This document shows, piece by piece, positions 31,707 to 43,139 of a stretch of 64,000 bases of DNA; the stretch's first letter is position 1, and each line of letters starts with the position of its first letter. The notes beneath the pieces were generated by a model that saw only the letters and a list, made by a program, of their open reading frames with translations, was not told the DNA's origin and searched no databases. The DNA comes from Ahaetulla prasina. Its lineage: Eukaryota; Chordata; Lepidosauria; Squamata; Colubridae. Position numbers and translations under genes: made by a program. The stretch is from positions 1,186,667-1,250,666 of the forward strand of contig NC_080543.1 of the NCBI RefSeq assembly GCF_028640845.1, read 5' to 3'.

Positions 31707-33635
31707 AGAACAACACAAGAAGGGGCTTCCGGTTTGGCTCCCTTTCGTTGATGGCAGTCTTTTTTAGACTGCTAACCCTGTAGTCTGTAGAGCTGCCACG
31801 ATACCGTAAATCAGCTGTCTGGCAGCTTGTAAACCTCCCCCTCGGGCAAAGAGGGAGAGATGAGCATTCAGGCTGAAGTTGAGCCACCGGGAGAAGCCCC
31901 AGAAAAGTTTCTGGAGGCTTGAGGGGAGTGCTCCTTCCAAAGCCTGAAAGAAGCTCCAGACTCGGAGGGCATCTGCCTTTTGGCAGGAAAAAATGTAGCT
32001 TCCAATCTCCGTCGCAGAAATTGATTTGTGACAGAGCAGAAACTGGAGTTCTAGCATTTGTTTGTAAGAAAACTGCAAGCCCCTAATAGAAGGATACATT
32101 TGTTTCGAAGATAGGAGAGAAGAATGCAAAGGCGTTTTGTGGAATGCAAGCAAATGGTGATTTGTGTATTGGAAATGAAAGTTAAGGAAATGCTTATTAA
32201 CAGCTAGTGTGGAACCAGGAGATATACAAGAAGATACTGACTAAATGGAAGAAATGAGAATTTTATGAATTATATTATTTCTTCTTCTTTGGGATTATAG
32301 TGATTTAGAAGAAAAGTTTTTTGAATCTTTCCTTTTTAACCCCTTTTTGTCCTCTGTTACTGGGTAGGTTATATATTTTAAAAAATGGCTTTTAAACAAA
32401 TAGTACCAAAAGCCAGTAAAAACTTTGAAATTTCTTCAGTTCAGATACGAAAATTAAAAGAAGAAATCAAAGAGGAATTAAGAAATTTTTTACAGGCATT
32501 TCTGAAGACTCGTTTTTCAGAAATACATCAAAAATTTGATGAAATAGAGAAAGAGATGTTGGATTTTAAGGAAGTGGTGGAAGAGCAGAAGAGGAAAATG
32601 AAAATGGTAAAGGATGCAATTTCGCAAATATTAAGGTCTTGTATTCAGATGGAGGATAGTTTGGCAGAAGTTAATAAACTTAATTTAGAGTTGCAAAGGA
32701 AAATAGAGGAAATTCAAAAGAATCAAAACAATTGGAACTTAGATAATAAGATGGAAGATATATAGGCAAAGGTAGATAGGGCAGATGAAGGAAGAGTAAT
32801 ATTACAATATAGATTAATGGAATATGCTATAAGGATGAGAGGGTTGAGGGAAAGTAGGAAGGAAAATTTAAAAGAGATTTTTACGCAAGCCTTTGCTCAG
32901 ATAAATGGCGTGGAGCCAGAAGACTTTGAGATTAATATTGAAAGAATTTATTACCTTAATTCTTGGTGGGCAAGACAAAATAGATTACCGAGGGATGTGG
33001 TTATAAAAATAAATTTCAAATATTGGGACAAGATATAAAAATGATGAAGGAAATTCCTCCTAAAATGTTAAGAAAGAGAAGAGAATTTGCTTTTTTAGTG
33101 GATGAGTTTAAGAAACATCAGATATATTTTAGATGGGAAGTTTCAATGAATTTGTCAGTGAATTTTAGAGGTAGAAAGTATTTTCTTAGTACAGTTATGA
33201 AAGCAAGACATTTCTATATTAATGTTTTAAAGAGTGGGAATCCTTTGTTGTTAGATGCTAAGTTAACTGGTTTGGAGATGATGGAAAATAGAATAGGAGA
33301 GGGGAGGAATGTTTAAGATGTGAATATGATGATTATGGTTAATTTCTAGAATTGATTTGTTTAGGATATAAATTATAGGATTTTTGTTATTTGTTATTTG
33401 TAAGGTATAAACCTATGGGATGATATTATTTAATTGTGAAGGATGGAAAGTAAAATTGATGAATTTAGATAATGTGGATGTAATGATTTTAATTGTTTAC
33501 TGTTATATTGTGGATGTAACTTAAATGATTATTCGTTTTAATTGATACGTTTATAGACAGTAAAAGTTATGAAGTTGGAAATATTGTATCTGAGACTTTA
33601 TTCGTAATGATATTTAACTGATGGAGTAATATTGG

Positions 33636-34232
33636 AAGATCGGACATTAAATGTTATGAAGAAATATATAAGTGATGAAAATTTGAGCTCGAGAAGATGG
33701 ATTGTAATTTAAGAAATGGATTTATGAAATTTGAAGGAATATACAAGTGGAGAAAATTTGAATTTGAGAAGAGGGACTAATTTTAAAAATGGATTGTACG
33801 GGCCTCTGGTGGCTCAACAGGCTAATGCAGCCTGTTATTAACAGCAACTGCCTGCAATATTGCAGGTTCAAGTCCCACCAGGCCCAAGGTTGACTCAGCC
33901 TTCCATCCTTTATAAGGTAGGTAAAATGAGGACCCAGATTGTTGGGGAGCAATAAGTTGACTTTGTATATAGTATACAAATGGATGAAGACTATTGCTTG
34001 ACATAGTGTAAGCCGCCCTGAGTCTTCGGAGAAGGGCGGGCTATAAATGCAAATAAAAAAAATAAAAAAAGAAGAACAGACATTAAATGTTATGACAATT
34101 GAAGAAATATATGTGATGAAAATTTGAGCTCGAGAAGATGGATTGTAATTTAAAAAATGGACTTATGAAATTTGAAGGAATATACAAGTGGAGAAAATTT
34201 GAATTTGAGAAGATGGACTAATTTTAAAAATG
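33636..34232 (+). repeat. About 155-bp duplication flanking a SINE inside the L1 3' region
   Basis: 33636-33798 and 34078-34232 are near-identical direct repeats (both with GAAAATTTGAGCTCGAGAAG, TGAAATTTGAAGGAATATAC and GACTAATTTTAAAAATGGA). The SINE at 33800-34070 sits between them. Confidence 0.85.
33800..34070 (+). mobile_element. Sauria-type SINE
   Basis: tRNA-like head GGCCTCTGGTGGCTCAACAG (A-box region) and GGTTCAAGTCC (B box), middle GGTTGACTCAGCCTTCCATC, Bov-B-like tail GCCGCCCTGAGTCTTCGGAG followed by an A-rich end. Confidence 0.9.
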
Positions 34233-34832
34233 GACTGTAAGAAGAAGTAATATGTGAAGGGAAGATTGTATTGGTATTGTTCCTTTTCTTTTTTCTTTTT
34301 TCTTATACTTTCTTATCTCTTTATTTTTATTGTGAGGGGATTTAAAGTTTTAGAGAGGGGTGGGAGTTTATGTATATTTTGTATACTTTAGCTTGTGATT
34401 GTTGGTCATGATACCCGGTATTTGCTCTGAGAAGTCTGGGGGTGGGGAAGGGGAGGAGGGGGGAGCGGGGGAAAGGGGGGAAAAATGATACATGGATTGG
34501 TTATTAATGTACAGTAATGATTGAAAATATGAAATTAAAATTTGAAATGATATTGGGGCTGCCCAACTGCCATTTCAGAAAGAAAGCAAGAGAGGAGTAG
34601 AAGGAGGGAAGAAAGTAGGTAGGAAAGAGTTGAGAAGGAGGAGGAGAATAAGAAGGTTAGAAAGGGTGGAAGAAGGGAGGAGTGGAGAAGGAGGAGAGGA
34701 AGTAGTAAAGTGAATGAGATGAAGGAGAGGAAAGTAATAGAGGGTAGAGGGAGGTTGTGAGGAAAGGAAGTGGCAGTCGGGCAGGCCAAAATCAGCAATA
34801 AATAAAAATTAATGATTAATGATGGATAACAG

Positions 34833-35120
34833 GGCCTCTGGTGGCTCAGCAGACTAAGTCTGTCTGTTATTAACACAGCTGAATTACTGCAAGTTCAAGT
34901 CCAAGTCCAAGTTCAAGTTCAAGGCCCAAGGTTGACTCAGCCTTCCATCCTTTATAAGGTAGGTAACATGAGGACCCAGATTGTTGGGGGCAATAAAAGT
35001 TGATTTTGTATATAATATACAAATGGATGAAGACTATTGCTTAACACTGTGTAAGCCGCCCTGAGTCTTCGGAGAAGGGCGGGATATAAATTCAAATAAA
35101 AAAACAAAAACAAAAAAAAA
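34833..35120 (+). mobile_element. Sauria-type SINE
   Basis: Second copy, about 1 kb downstream, with the same head, middle and tail. The B-box region carries a small AAGTCC/AAGTTC expansion (34890-34922). Confidence 0.9.
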
Positions 35121-35420
35121 CAGTTTGTACATAAATACGATGTTGGAAAATGGAAATAATTTTTTTTATATATATATATAAAAAAGAGCAACACAAGAAG
35201 TTACTTCTGAGCAGTTTCTTTATTGTTGCTCTCCTAGAGACGGAATCTTGCCAGACTAAAGCACTTATCTTCAAAGCTACTAGGCATACCATGTGAACTG
35301 CTAGGGAGGGTCTGTCTTCTCTCTCTTGCTGCACACCAGAGATTCCAAGCTTTTTTGCTCGCTGGGAAAGAACCCCTCCCTCTTGCAACTCCGGCCCACT
35401 GTCCACCCCGTCAGGGCAGT

Positions 35421-35660
35421 AATATAATAATAATAATAACAGAGTTGGAAGGGACCTTGGAGGTCTTCTAGTCCAACCCCCTGCCCAGGCAGGAAACCCT
35501 ACACCATTTCAGACAAATGGTTATCCAACATTTTCTTAAAAATTTCCAGTGTTGGAGCATTCACAACTTCTGCAGGCAAGTTATTGATTGTTCCAACTGT
35601 CAGGAAATTTCTCCTTAGTTCTAAGTTGCATCTCTCCTTGATCAGTTTCCACTTCCAGTC
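35421..35660 (-). mobile_element. CR1 LINE 3' end with (TAA)n
   Basis: (TAA)n at 35421-35438 in place of the terminal repeat, then AGTTGGAAGGGACCTTGGAG and the antisense 3' UTR to TTGATCAGTTTCCACTTCC. Confidence 0.9.
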
Positions 35661-36306
35661 TGAGTGGGGATGCCACAAATCCCAAACCGAATGGGAAGCA
35701 GAGGACAGCAAATCCTCCTTCACAGAGACCTTTGCTTCTCCCTCCCTCCTGTTAATCAGTAACTTGTGGAGACCTGGATTAGTCAACCTATGATTCCTAT
35801 ATAATATGGCTAACCACTATATAAATATATGAATTCTCCCACAAATGATTAGTGAGTAGGGGCAGCTGCAGTGTTCTCCTGCAGTCACTTGCAAGGACGG
35901 ATAGATTGGATAGATTGCCAAGTGCCTGGATGGTGACCTCATGGCTGGGGAGCGGGCTGCTGCAGGGTCCCTGACCTTGAATACAGGCCGTGATGTTCTT
36001 TCGTTCAGTGCTGCTATAATTTCTGGGCTCTTATTTGCTGCCCACTGAAGTCGATGCCAATCAATCGATGCCATGAACAATGCCAGGTAACTGAGCAGAG
36101 GCTGGTGGATGCTTTCTTCTGCATGTCTCCTGATTGGAGAGGGAGCCGGCTGGCAAAGCTGCCAAGGACCTGGCAAAGTCCTGGCCAGGCCCTTTCTTTG
36201 ACACTAGCTTTGGGGCACCACCACCTCAGATGCCCTGCCAGCCTGCCCCTGCTGCCTCTGCCGACACATGGGAAGTGTTGCCTGCCAGCCAGCCAGCCCA
36301 TTTCTA
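35661..36306. other. Intergenic, no gene recognised
   Basis: No repeat or coding motif identified. Confidence 0.4.
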
Positions 36307-36985
36307 AGCTTTGCCATCTCTAGCATTCTGGTTGGCTGTGACTTTTTTCTTTCCATCTATATAGGAATTATTGAGTCTCTCATCTGCACCTCTATAACTG
36401 TCTGGTTTGGTTCTGCAACCCAGCAAGACAGACACAGACTTCAGAGGATAATTAGAACTGCAGAAAAAACCTGCATTCCATCGGGTTGTGAATACTGCAC
36501 TCTATACTGCACGAGTCAAAAAGAGGGTTGTGAAAATATTTATAGACTCCTCACATCCTGGACATAAACTGTTTCAACTCCTACCCTCAAAACGACACTA
36601 TAGAGCACTGCATACCAGAACAACTAGACACAAGAACAGTTTTTTCCCAAACGCCATCACTCTGCTAAATAACTAATTCCCTCAACACTGTCAAACTATT
36701 TACTAAATCTGCAGTATTAATCTTCTCATCGTTCCCATCAACCATCTCCTTCCACTTATGACTGTATGACTGTAACTTTATTGTTTTGATTTGATTTGTT
36801 GCTTGTATCCTTACGATTGATATTGATATTGTTTCCTGATTGCTTATTTGTACCCTATGACTATTAAGTGTTGTACCTTAGAATTATTGATGATCATATC
36901 TTTTTTTTATGTACACTAAGAGCATATGCACCAAGACAAATTTCTTGTGTGTCCAATCACACTTGGCCAATAAAAAAAATTCTAT
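36307..36985 (+). mobile_element. Chimeric LINE copy: foreign 57-bp head fused to L2/CR1-group LINE 3' end
   Basis: 36364-36985 is the LINE C-terminus and 3' UTR (GGAATTATTGAGTCTCTCAT; ending CACTTGGCCAATAAAAAAAA). The 57 bases before it, beginning AAGCTTTGCCATCTCTAGCA, are not LINE, yet the same bases head the copy at 52215-52805 on the other strand. Coding frames are degenerate. Confidence 0.8.
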
Positions 36986-37445
36986 TTTAAACTATTTAAT
37001 GCAAAGCATAGATGGGAAAATAGAAAATATTTTACAAGGGACAATGAATAAAGATCAAGATGTCCAGGAAAGGAAGGAGACAACGGAAAGAATGGAGGAA
37101 AAGACAGAACAGACAAATCAGCAAACAAAATAAGAAGATAAGAAGAAGACAATAAGGATTATAACAACTAATGAGATAAATCAGGGAAAAAGTATTTTAA
37201 GAGATCTAAAAATGGAATGGGAAGATACCTTTGAAAGAGAGATAGGGGTTTGGGCAGATACTCTGGAGGCTTGGCAGCATAAGATGATAGAGATGGGAGG
37301 AGTACTCAGACTAAATAGTAAAAATGTAGATGCAGATAGAGACAAAGATCCAAGACAGGAGTATGGGAAGCAGGCCAAAATCATAACGATGGGATTCCCA
37401 GTTATAACTTTTAAAAACCAACTACAGTCTCATAAGCAATGAACT
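36986..37445. other. A-rich region, possibly old L1-like sequence
   Basis: Short plus-strand frames rich in Lys and Glu (for example 37212-37442) recall L1 coding bias, but no diagnostic motif is visible. Confidence 0.3.
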
Positions 37446-37449
37446 CTCA

Positions 37450-38140
37450 TCTCTTGATTAGCAAATTCTATTCACTGGCTGTAATACTGCTGACAATCAT
37501 TACAACATTTTCTTGCGCGAAGTCAAAAGAATCATTAAACTTTAAGTACCATTAATATCCCCCAAAACCAGAAAAAATAAACCATCAATAACAATAAGGA
37601 AATTACAATCCAGAAAAAAGTCTCTGGCAAAAAAACAAAACTAACTACATAGCTAACTTCAAAAACCGCTATAAAAACTTATGCCAACAAAGACTGAATG
37701 CACCAATTATCACATCAAGCAAGAGGAAAACCTTCTACGCACAAAATCCACCCATGCCTTCTATAATTTTGTAAACAACAAACTTAAAGACTCGAGCTCT
37801 ATCTCACCCCTAAAAGGACCAAACAACGAAGACTGTATTGACGAAACCGTTAAAGCCAATCTCTTTAACACATTCTTCAGTTCAGTCTTTGTAAACAGCA
37901 ACAACACACTCCCAATATTTCCCAGTCATAATACAGAAAATTACAACGATTACGGTGATCTTATACATATCGATTTTACAGAAGACAATGTTGAAAAGGC
38001 ACAACGCAATCTAAAGCCATCTCTATCTATTGGACCTGATGGACTATGTGCATACTTCTTAAAAAAACTTTCCACTGCAATTGCAAAACCTCTAAGCGTA
38101 ATTTTTGAAAAATCTTTCAGGACCAGCTCCTTGCCCTACC
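37450..38140 (+). mobile_element. CR1/Jockey-group LINE reverse transcriptase, left piece
   Basis: The frame 37681-38140 reads FYNFVNNKLKDSSSISPL, ANLFNTFFSSVF, NLKPSLSIGPDGLCAYFLKK and ISVIFEKSF-like residues, the region before the catalytic palm of a LINE reverse transcriptase. It stops at a TTA array and is continued at 40986 (VIPIFKKGEPSLVENYRPIS). Confidence 0.75.
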
Positions 38141-38141
38141 A

Positions 38142-38201
<60 letters not shown>

Positions 38202-38720
38202 TATTGAATTTTTATACCGCCCTTCTCCCGAAGGACTCAGGGCGGTGTACAGCCGGAGATAAAATACAAAATATATACAATTAAAAACAAATTAAGACAT
38301 AGCAAAATTACAAAACGGCTAATGATTAAAATTAAATTTAAAATATTTAAGAATATTAATAAAATATTAATAAAACCCCAATTTAAAATCAAATTATTAT
38401 GCCAGTCCCGCTTGAATAAATAAGTATGTTTTTAGCTCACGACGGAAGGTCCGAAGATCAGGCACTTGACGTAGGCCAGGGGGGAGTTCATTCCAGAGCG
38501 TCGATGCTCCCACAGAGAAGGCCCTACCCCTGGGGGCCGCCAGCCGACACTGTTTGGCGGACGGCACCCTGAGGAGACCCTCTCTATGAGAGCGTACGGG
38601 TCGGTGGGAGGCATACGGTAACAGCAGGCGGTCTCGTAAGTACCCGGGTCCTAAGCCATGGAGCGCTTTAAAGGTGGTAACCAAAATCTTGAAGCACATC
38701 CGAAAGACCACAGGAAGCCA
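38141..38720 (-). mobile_element. LINE 3' end with (TTA)n tail and UUCG hairpin, nested
   Basis: (TTA)n at 38141-38200, ACCGCCCTTCTCCCGAAGGA, then the minus-strand frame 38711-38397 (FKALHGLGPGYL, AFSVGASTLWNELPPGLR), the LINE ORF C-terminus. Same family as 20340 and 30660. Confidence 0.8.
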
Positions 38721-38885
38721 GTGCAGACTACGGAGCAGTGGTGTTACGTGGGAGCCACGAGCGGCTCCCGTTACTACTCCCGCGTTTCGCCTCCCTCATT
38801 GCCACTAGGTAGGTCTTAGTAAAAGACCTCACTAGTGTCCGATCAGCCTCAGAACGGACCACGGTCATCCCTATCTTCACAAGCC

Positions 38886-40515
38886 ATGGAATAGAATAGA
38901 ATAGAATAGAATAGAATAGAATAGAATAGAATAGAATAGAATAGAATAGAATAGAATAGAATAGAATTTTATTGGCCAAGTGTGATTGGACACACAAGGA
39001 ATTTGTCTTGGTGCATATGCTCTCAGTGTACATAAAAGAAAAGATACGTTCATCAAGGTACAACATTTACAACACAATTGATGATCAATATATCAATATA
39101 AATCATAAGGATTGCCAGCAACAAGTTATAGTCATACAGTCATAAGTGGAAAGAAATTGGTGATGGGAACTATGAAACGATTAATAGTAGTGCAGATTCA
39201 GTAAATAGTCTGACAGTGTTGAGGGAATTATTTGTTTAGCAGAGTGATGGCCTTGAGGAAATAACTGTTCTTGTGTCTAGTTGTTCTGGTGTGCAGTGCT
39301 CTATAGCGTCGTTTTGAGGTAGGAGTTGAAACAGTTTATGTCCAGGATGCGAGGGATCTGCAAATATTTTCACGGCCCTCTTCTTGATTCGTGCAGTATA
39401 CAGGTCCTCAATGGAAGGCAAGTTGGTAGCAATTATTTTTCTGCAGTTCTAATTATCCTCTGAAGTCTGTGTTTTCTTGTTGGGTTGCAGAACCGAACCA
39501 GACAGTTATAGAGGTGCAAATGACAGACTCAATAATTCCTCTGTAGAACTGGATCAGCAGCTCCTTGGGCAGTTTGAGCTTACTGAGTTGGCGCAGAAAG
39601 AACATTCTTTGTTGTCCTTTTTTAATGATGTTTTTGATGTTAGCTGTCCATTTGAGATCTTGCGATATGATAGAACCCAGAAATTTGAAGGTTTCTACTG
39701 TTGATACTGTGTTGTCAAGTATTGTGAGAGGTGGAAGTATGGAAGGGTTTTCCTAAAGTCTACCACCATTTCTACGGTTTTGAGTGTGTTCAGTTCCAGA
39801 TTGTTTTGGTTGCACCACAAGGCTAGTCGTTCGACCTCTCGTCTATATGCGGATTCGTCATTGTCTCGAATGAGACCAATCACTGTTGTGTCATCTGCGA
39901 ACTTCAGTAGCTTAACAGATGGATCATTGGAGATGCAGTCATTGGTATACAGAGAGAGAAGTGGGAGAGCACACAGCCTTGGGGGCCCCTGTGCTAATTG
40001 TACAGGTATTTGATGTGATCTTGCTTAGCTTCACCTGCTGCTTCCTGTTTGTTAGGAAGCTTGTGATCCACTTACAAGTCTGTTCCGGTACCTGTAGCTG
40101 GTTTAGCTTAGTTAGAAGAATGTCTGGAATGATGGTATTGAATGCTGAACTAAAGTCTACAAAAAGGACCCTTGCATAGGTCTTTGGAGACTCAAGATGT
40201 TGTAGGATGTAGTGCAGAGCCATATTAACAGCATCATCTGTTGATCTATTTGCTCGGTATGCAAATTGCAAGGGGTCTAAGAGCGGATTCGTGATGGTTT
40301 TCAGGTAGGAAAGCACTAGCCTTTCAAAGGTTTTCATGACTACAGATGTTAGAGCAACTGGTCTGTAGTCATTCAGTTCCTTGATGGTGGGCTTCTTCGG
40401 CACTGGGATGATGGTAGAGCGTTTGAAGCAAGAAGGAACATAGCACATCTCTAGTGATTTATTGAAAATATGGGTGAAGATGGGGGCCAATTGGTCAGCA
40501 CAGACTTTTAAGCAA
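38886..40515 (-). mobile_element. L2/CR1-group LINE with reverse transcriptase and (AATAG)n tail
   Basis: Tail array of about 16 AATAG units (38886-38966), 3' UTR, then minus-strand coding to 40490 ([37 protein letters not shown]). Several frame breaks. Interrupted at 40515-40725 by another LINE end, and continued to 40985. Confidence 0.88.
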
Positions 40516-40524
40516 GAAGGAGTT

Positions 40525-40725
40525 ATCTTTTATTTATTTATTTATTTATTTATTATTTAAATTTCTATACCGCCCTTCTCCCGAAGGACTCAGGGCGGTT
40601 CACAGCCAAATAAAATACACAATAATATTACAATATAAACACAATTAAAATACAATTAAAAAACTTATTCAATTGGCCGAAATTAAAAATTTAGAATAAA
40701 TAATAAAAACCCAATTAAAACCTTG
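40525..40725 (-). mobile_element. LINE 3' end with (TTTA)n tail, nested in the LINE above
   Basis: (TTTA)n at 40529-40556, then ACCGCCCTTCTCCCGAAGGA and the antisense 3' UTR. Confidence 0.8.
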
Positions 40726-40985
40726 TCTAGGCCTGGAGCTTTTCCTGGCTTTTGTCTGTGAAATAGGTCCTGCACTTCCTTTTCTGTGATCACTAGGGGT
40801 TGTGAACCCAATGAAATGGGGTCAGTTGTAGGAGGCTTGGCTGTTGTTGGTGTGTCTGAGATGGGGGTTGTGGAGATAGGTGGCTGTAGTTTCCTTTCAA
40901 ACCTGCAGTAAAACTCATTCAGGTCATCTGCCAGTTGTTGATTACCTTCAGCCTGGGAAGGAGGTTTGCCATAGCCGGTGATATT
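40726..40985 (-). mobile_element. L2/CR1-group LINE, upstream coding piece
   Basis: The minus-strand frame reads LNEFYCRFE, VITEKEVQDLFHRQKPGKAPG, which precedes the block ending at 40490 in an intact LINE. Confidence 0.85.
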
Positions 40986-41155
40986 TTTAAGAGTCATCCC
41001 TATCTTCAAAAAGGGAGAGCCCAGCCTAGTTGAAAATTACAGACCAATCTCTTTATGTTGTGTCACCTGCAAAGTCATGGAATTGATCATTAACCAACCT
41101 ATTACCCTCCACCTAGAGACAGAAAAAAATTATCCTGTAATCTACAACTACTGCA
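40986..41155 (+). mobile_element. CR1/Jockey-group LINE reverse transcriptase, right piece
   Basis: Residues VIPIFKKGEPSLVENYRPIS and CKVMELII follow directly on the LINE broken at 38140, separated from it by 2.85 kb of younger insertions. Confidence 0.75.
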
Positions 41156-41164
41156 TTGTAAAAA

Positions 41165-41232
41165 CATATGGACTAAAGCAGGGGGTTGGACTAGAAGACC
41201 TCCAAGGTCCCTTCCAACTCTGTTATTCTGAG
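41165..41232 (+). mobile_element. CR1 LINE 3' end, short
   Basis: GGGGGTTGGACTAGAAGACC and CTTCCAACTCTGTTATTCTG. Confidence 0.85.
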
Positions 41233-42125
41233 AAGACCTTCAAGGTTCCTCCTCCTCCTCCTCCGTATTCTGTTGGGATGGGCACTCTTTTAGTGTGTGT
41301 GAGGGTCCTTCTGTTTTCAGTGGGATCTGCCCATTGGAGCTTTAACACAATTCCTACTTTGCAACAGCCTGAAGCTCTGCTCTGTGGGTCAGAGGGAGTG
41401 CCAGAGCCACACCACAGAGCCCCGAGCACCCCAAAGGCCCTGGGCTGCAGGTGGCCCATCCCAGGCCAGGCCAGGGAGGGAGGGGGCTCACAGCAGCCCA
41501 GAGAACAGAAGCCCATCCCTCCTCCCTGGACAGTCTGGTGCCCAAGGGAAGGAGAGAGAAAACGGTGGCTCAGAGATCGATCCAGAGAGGAACCTCCAAG
41601 GAGCTCTCCGAGCATGGCCCAGCACCGACGGGCAACACAGATAAATCAAGGCTCCCTTCTCGGCTTCTTGCCCTCAAGCCTTGAGAGGAGGAGCTCAAAG
41701 GAGCAGCTCAACCTTCCGTCCACTGCTTGTGGCAGGGCTGGCTGCTCTGACCGGCTGCCCACGAACTAGGGTGAGTGAGGCGGGGTCTGGGTGTGTTCCA
41801 GTTTGGTTTCACAGAGTGCCATCATAGCCAGCGTCTCGCTCTTGCGACCACCAGAGTGCCGGGTGAAGCAGAGCTACAGACTGGCCAGGCTTCAGTGGGA
41901 TGGCTGCTTAGTTCAAAGAAACAGAGAAGCTGGTGTGAATCTGTCGCCTTCCTCCCCCTGGAGCCCCCCCTCCAAGGCTGGCTTTTCCGACTACCTTTTC
42001 CCCCTTGAACTGACACCTCTAAATGCCCTCAAGTTGCCAGCTTTAAACCAGTTCCAGTCGGCCCTTGGAAGAATTAGCTATTGCCTGCCATCGTTTCGAT
42101 TTTTTTTTCCTGTGGCTTTCCATGG
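41233..42125. other. Intergenic, no gene recognised
   Basis: GC-rich. The 263-codon frame that crosses it begins in LINE sequence and has no family signature after 41235. Confidence 0.4.
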
Positions 42126-42129
42126 GTAT

Positions 42130-42518
42130 TAAATACAGGCAGTCCTCAGTTTATGACCATAACTGAGCCCAAAGTTTCTGTTGTTAGATAAGGTATTTGT
42201 GAAGGGAATTTTGCCCCATTTTGCGATCTCAGTTGCCACAGTTGTTGTGAATCACTGCAGTTGTTAAGTTAGTCACTCCGTGAATCTGGCTTCTCCGTTG
42301 ATTTTGCTTGTCAGAAGGTTGAAAAAGGGGACCACGTGACCCCAGGACACTGCGACCGTCATAAATATGAGTCAGTTGCCAAATGTTTGAAATTTGATCA
42401 CGTGACCACATGGATGCTGTAAATGTGAAAAACTATCATAAGTCACTTTTTTCAGTGCTGTGGTAACTTTGAAGAGTCACTAAATGAACTGTTGTAAGTC
42501 AAGAACTATGTTTAAAGA
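42130..42518. mobile_element. Non-autonomous DNA transposon, ACTACCTGTA family, fullest copy
   Basis: Begins TACAGGCAGTCCTCAGTTTA and ends with AACTGTTGTAAGTCAAGAAC. Internal blocks (GACTTTGCTTGTCAGAAGG-like, CCGTCATAAATATGAGTCAG, TTTGATCACGTGACC) match 18838 and 30090. No transposase. Confidence 0.75.
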
Positions 42519-43135
42519 ATCTGTAAAGACTGGAGCTGTTGCTTGCATATTACTGTTGTCCAGAAAGCAATGCAGCGGGCATACAGCAGAGTTTTGGCCC
42601 CCAAGCATCGGCCTCCGTCAATGACTTTCTGCCATTACCCAGGCCTGCCATGGGGCTTCTCTACGTTGCCAGTGGGCCCCAACACTTTATGAAGAGCCTT
42701 GTGAGCCTAAGGCTTTGTGTGTTTCCACTCGGGAACCATGAAAGCACATCTCCACCCCCCCACCTAGCATTTGGGATCACCTGATGAGGAAGAATTTAAA
42801 ATACTGGGTGGGGAAACGTCTCCTTCCGTAATCAAAGATGCAGCTTCTTTAGATCGTGGGGTTGTGGAGGGTGGTGGTGGTTCTGAAATATCCTCCACCC
42901 ATTATAAGGCATATAATCCATGAAAAGGCCGGCTGAGTTTGCTGTGAAGTCCACCTGAAAGGGATTCATGTGGAGATTAAACCTTCAAAGATAACCAGCA
43001 GAGAAGAGCAACAACGATGACTAGAGGTCTAGAGGCAAAAATGGATGATGAACAGCTGCAGGAACTGGGAATGTCTAGTCTAACCAAGGATCAGGTGTGT
43101 GTGTCACAGATAAGAGGGAAGAGATCAACCTATAC
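42519..43135. other. Intergenic, no gene recognised
   Basis: No coding motif or recognisable repeat. Confidence 0.4.
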
Positions 43136-43139
43136 TCCA

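Larger units (their letters stand above)
31723..35184 (+). mobile_element. L1-type element with ORF1 and 3' UTR but no ORF2 (half-L1-like)
   Basis: Bounded by a 16-base target duplication matching at 15 of 16 positions (31707-31722 and 35185-35200). It opens GGGCTTCCGGTTTGGCTCC, like the 5' end of the L1 at 1-1888, so the 5' end appears complete. ORF1 runs 32385-33316: a coiled-coil region (32385-32765), an RNA-recognition-like part (32817-33038, LPRDVVIKINF) and a C-terminal domain (33035-33316, KEIPPKMLRKR, FRWEVS). It is broken by one TAG at 32763 and one frameshift near 33020-33035. After 33316 no reverse transcriptase or endonuclease frame exists; a long 3' UTR with G-rich block (34436-34485) and an A/T-rich tail follows. 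Two Sauria SINEs are nested in it. Confidence 0.82.

Noticed and set aside
33800..35120. tRNA genes suggested by A- and B-box motifs
   Set aside because: The boxes belong to SINE heads; no cloverleaf arms fold around them. Same for 4314-4556 and 57886-58100.
38886..38966. CRISPR-like array
   Set aside because: A simple pentamer repeat without spacers, at a LINE tail in a vertebrate genome.
40978..41769. 263-codon frame
   Set aside because: The first 55 codons are LINE reverse transcriptase and the next part CR1 3' end; the rest has no similarity and is low-complexity.
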